From NCBI GenBank assembly GCA_030522415.1, contig CM060125.1, positions 3,592,401 to 3,656,400 on the forward strand: a stretch of DNA of 64,000 nt, read 5' to 3'. The stretch comes from Channallabes apus (taxonomy: Eukaryota > Chordata > Actinopteri > Siluriformes > Clariidae). Both the position numbers and the translations under genes were made by a program. Under the pieces are notes generated by a model. It was not told where the DNA came from and made no database searches. It saw nothing but the letters and a program-made list of their open reading frames with translations. Positions 61,234 to 64,000 of this stretch are shown piece by piece (the stretch's first letter is position 1; every line of letters begins with the position of its first letter).

Positions 61234-61631
61234 GCTAGCTAATGTTCATTCATTCATTTATTCATTTTCTATACCGCTTAATCCTGTGTTCAGAGTCGCG
61301 GGGCCTATCCCAGGAGACTTTGGGCACTAGGCAGGGTACACCCTGGACAGGGTGCCAATCCATTGCAGGGCACACACACATACACACACTCACACACCCA
61401 ATCACACACTACGGGCAATTTTAGGAACACCAATTAGCCTAACCTGCATATCTTTGGACTGGGAGGAAACCGGAGTACCCGGAGGAAACCCACCAAGCAC
61501 GGGGAGAACATGCAAACTCCATGCACACAGAGACGGGAATCGAGCCTGGCCGGGGAATCGAACCCAGACCCTGGAGGTGCAAGGCGACAGTGCTAACCAC
61601 TACACCACCGCGCCGCTCGCTAGCTAATGTT
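61234..61631 (-). repeat. tRNA-derived SINE with 13-bp target duplication
   Basis: SINE body at 61247-61618, minus strand. GCTAGCTAATGTT is duplicated exactly at 61234-61246 and 61619-61631. Full head (CACTACACCACCGCGCCGC on plus) and AATG-type tail are present. Confidence 0.92.
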
Positions 61632-62179
61632 AACTCATAAAAATAAAAAGGCAGCATAGCAATCTGAATAAATGCATGTGCCTTCCACAGGTGCACTTTG
61701 TATATTTTTATACAAACATAAAAGAAGAAATATCATACAGCCAGAGGACAAAAACACGACCTCCACCAGATACACTTACAGACTAATGGTGATGTGTTAA
61801 CTATGTGGAACATAAGCCCTTCCTTTCCTTATTACAGTATATTCTTCCCTTCCTATAATTCTGGTTAGTCTTGTGTCAGAACTGAGTAAAATGTAAATAT
61901 TTGTTGAAGGTTTTGGTTCGTGAAAAAAAGAAGAAGAGGAAATGCAAAGTACAGATAAGATGTCTGTTTAATAGATTCTCACTCACAGATCCACTGTTCA
62001 CAGGCCTAAAGCATAAAATGTGCATGCAGTTGAGCTTAAATATTTACCAAACGCACTTAGAGGATGACCCTGATTTGTGCTGAGCCGCTTGATAAAACAG
62101 CAGGGAATCCATATATGACCAGAGGGCTAACATTAAAGACCATGTGTTCTCCATTGTATGTTACTGTATAAAAACTAAA

Positions 62180-62216
<37 letters not shown>

Positions 62217-63003
62217 AATTTCTGTAATAGAAAACTATCAAAGCTCCTATAAAAGTCTATGAATGCATATGGACGAGAACTTAAAAAGATTACACTTATT
62301 TTGTAGTCATATATATATATTTAAGTTTAAGAGCTGCAAAATTGCTTTCTGGAGTTTATTATCAAACATAACATGTTTAATACCAACACTAAATATTTGT
62401 CTAATGCCTGGAGTTACTGTACGGCCAAAAACATCACATTGAGTTTCTGATGGGTTTTTTGCCCTTTATGGGGTTCTTTATGGGGTTCTCTTATGCTGTG
62501 GTTTCATGCACTTTTTTGAACCTCCAGCAGTGAAGTAAACAGCCCAAGTCCTATTGGATTCAAAGCCCACACACCAAAATGCATACAACAATCAATAGTC
62601 TCCTAAGAGGGACAATCCCAAAGAATACTCAAAGGTTGTAGAGTTAATATTTTTTATGTATTTTTATGCAGTGATAAAATTAGCATGATCTAAAATAAAG
62701 ATACATATATTGTCTTGTCGAACCAAGTAGCTACTGTACAGTACTTTTAAAATGTCATCAAGCAACAGGCTTCTGTCACTCAACAATGACAGAGTTTAGG
62801 CAAATTTGTTCAGCCATTGTTAAATTTTATTGTTGACCATAATCCAATTAATAATAAAGAAGGAAGGACGAACAGAATAATGAGGCAAATACAGGGAGTG
62901 AAAAAGGAAGTGGGAAATAAAAGATAAGAAAATAAATAGAAAGAGATTGATAGAAAGAAACGGCTAGAGAGAAAAAAAACAAACCAGTAAATATGTTCCC
63001 TAC
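61632..63003. other. Intergenic with GA microsatellite
   Basis: (GA)n at about 62184-62213 and no recognised gene. Confidence 0.45.
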
Positions 63004-63180
63004 CTTGGTAAAGTTGGAAGTGTGGGAAACGTGATAATAAACGTGATAATCTTCCCTCTCATTGATTCTGCAGAGTTCCATAATTCTTTTTCTCCCTCTC
63101 TTATCAGCACCACTCTGATTAGGAGGCATGATCTTACTGATCTGCTTCATCATCTCCAACATTGGACAGCATGTAAGTGA
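63004..63180 (-). CDS. Candidate internal exon of unknown gene
   Basis: The minus strand has a pyrimidine-rich stretch ending CCCTCACAG, then 177 open bases (exactly 59 codons, phase 0 at both ends), then AAG|GTAGGG. The translation, beginning SLTCCPMLEMMKQISKIMPP and containing KRGRKRIMELCRINERED, is of normal complexity. I do not recognise a family, and no matching exon is seen in the window. It may be part of a neighbouring gene extending beyond 64000, or coincidence. Confidence 0.22.
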
Positions 63181-64000
63181 CTGTGAGGGATGAACGCAGG
63201 TGCGGGGGAAAAATTATCTTTACCTCCGGACTACACATTGCATTAAAATCATGAGAAACACATGGACCTGGACCTGTTTATGGTTTCCTTTTTACCGTTC
63301 TGTTACATAACTATTGGTGTTTGTGGAAATACAGTATCGTGTCATCAGCACGGTGAGCGCGCTCTGAGCAATTTGATGAGGAAAAATGGAAAACCCACAC
63401 AAGCGTGTCATGTTTTTCCTATGAATGGCCTCTAACGTGCATGTTTTACTTTGCAATTAAGACATCTCGGTTACAACAACAATCTGCAAAAGAAAGGTCT
63501 TGAACTCTTGAAAAAAACAAATGAAAAAGGGAGCCATTTATCTTCTCTAATTATTATCAGATTCCTGTTGAAAAAAAAAAATTCTTTCAACTGCTCAAAG
63601 GGTTGAAGTAATGACGATAAAGGATGAGACATTCTGATGAGGAAATAATATGATAATAAAAGGGACAGCCTGTGGCTTTGAAGGAAAAGCTGATGGGAGT
63701 TAATGTAATTCAGATGGAGAAATGTATTAAATGAACATTTGTATTTGAAGGGAAAAGGGGGAAAAAAAGGAGTTCCAGTGACAGTGTATTTCAGGCCTAA
63801 GCTTTAGGCAAGAATATGATAATGATCTCACAGATTCTCAAGAAGCAAGTGCCTGTGCAGCATGCTGAAAGAAAATAAAGTATGAGACTGAAAAACTGGG
63901 TGTGAAGATGTACATTTACGAAAATATTCAGATCCTTACACCTTTTGCACATTCTTGTATTAATGACTTTAAAATGTTGTAAATTTAATTTTTTTTGGTC
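63181..64000. other. Window end, nothing recognised
   Basis: AT-rich sequence with no gene or defined repeat. Confidence 0.4.

Noticed and set aside
1..64000. CRISPR array, prophage or bacterial defence system
   Set aside because: Repeats are microsatellites or transposons and the only host gene is a vertebrate FGF with introns.

Overview
The window looks like nuclear DNA of a teleost fish. It is AT-rich, intron-rich and crowded with microsatellites, tRNA-derived SINEs, Tc1/mariner transposons, hAT-type non-autonomous elements, a Penelope-like retroelement and a DIRS-like retroelement. The SINE and Tc1 families resemble ones I associate with ostariophysans, possibly a catfish, but that lineage call is inference from memory.

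The one host gene I can assemble is fgf10, on the minus strand. Exon 1 is 32170-32485, exon 2 is 18706-18809 and exon 3 is 15732-15926. Splice sites and phases fit, and the exons join into a 204-residue secreted FGF with signal peptide, beta-trefoil core and basic C-terminal tail. Intron 1 (about 13.4 kb) holds a MITE and an internally deleted Tc1 element side by side. A TATA-like site and CT microsatellites lie upstream of exon 1. I cannot decide between fgf10a and fgf10b.

Layout: 1-1.9 kb, decayed SINE and a CA repeat. About 2-3.85 kb, broken IS630-type transposon with an intron. 7.2-9.35 kb, truncated SINE and a Penelope-like element with 356-bp inverted arms. 10-13.8 kb, SINE, small hAT MITE, and two opposed copies of a hAT-like element, each with its own 8-bp target duplication. 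15.7-32.5 kb, fgf10. 34.3-36.3 kb, LINE fragments split by SINEs. 36.4-40 kb, pile of Tc1 remnants, one split by a hAT-like element. 41.3-43.1 kb and 43.9-44.5 kb, two further non-autonomous transposons. 45.6-53.3 kb, SINEs and Tc1 remnants. 56.1-60.9 kb, a Tc1-like element split by a DIRS-like element. 61.2-61.6 kb, SINE. A weak candidate exon lies at 63.0-63.2 kb.

There is no operon, CRISPR array or bacterial-type system. The genes do not work together as a pathway: this is one developmental signalling gene in a dense, nested transposon landscape. The most informative structures are the nested insertions, whose target duplications and junctions can be read directly, and the promoter-like cargo inside some non-autonomous elements.
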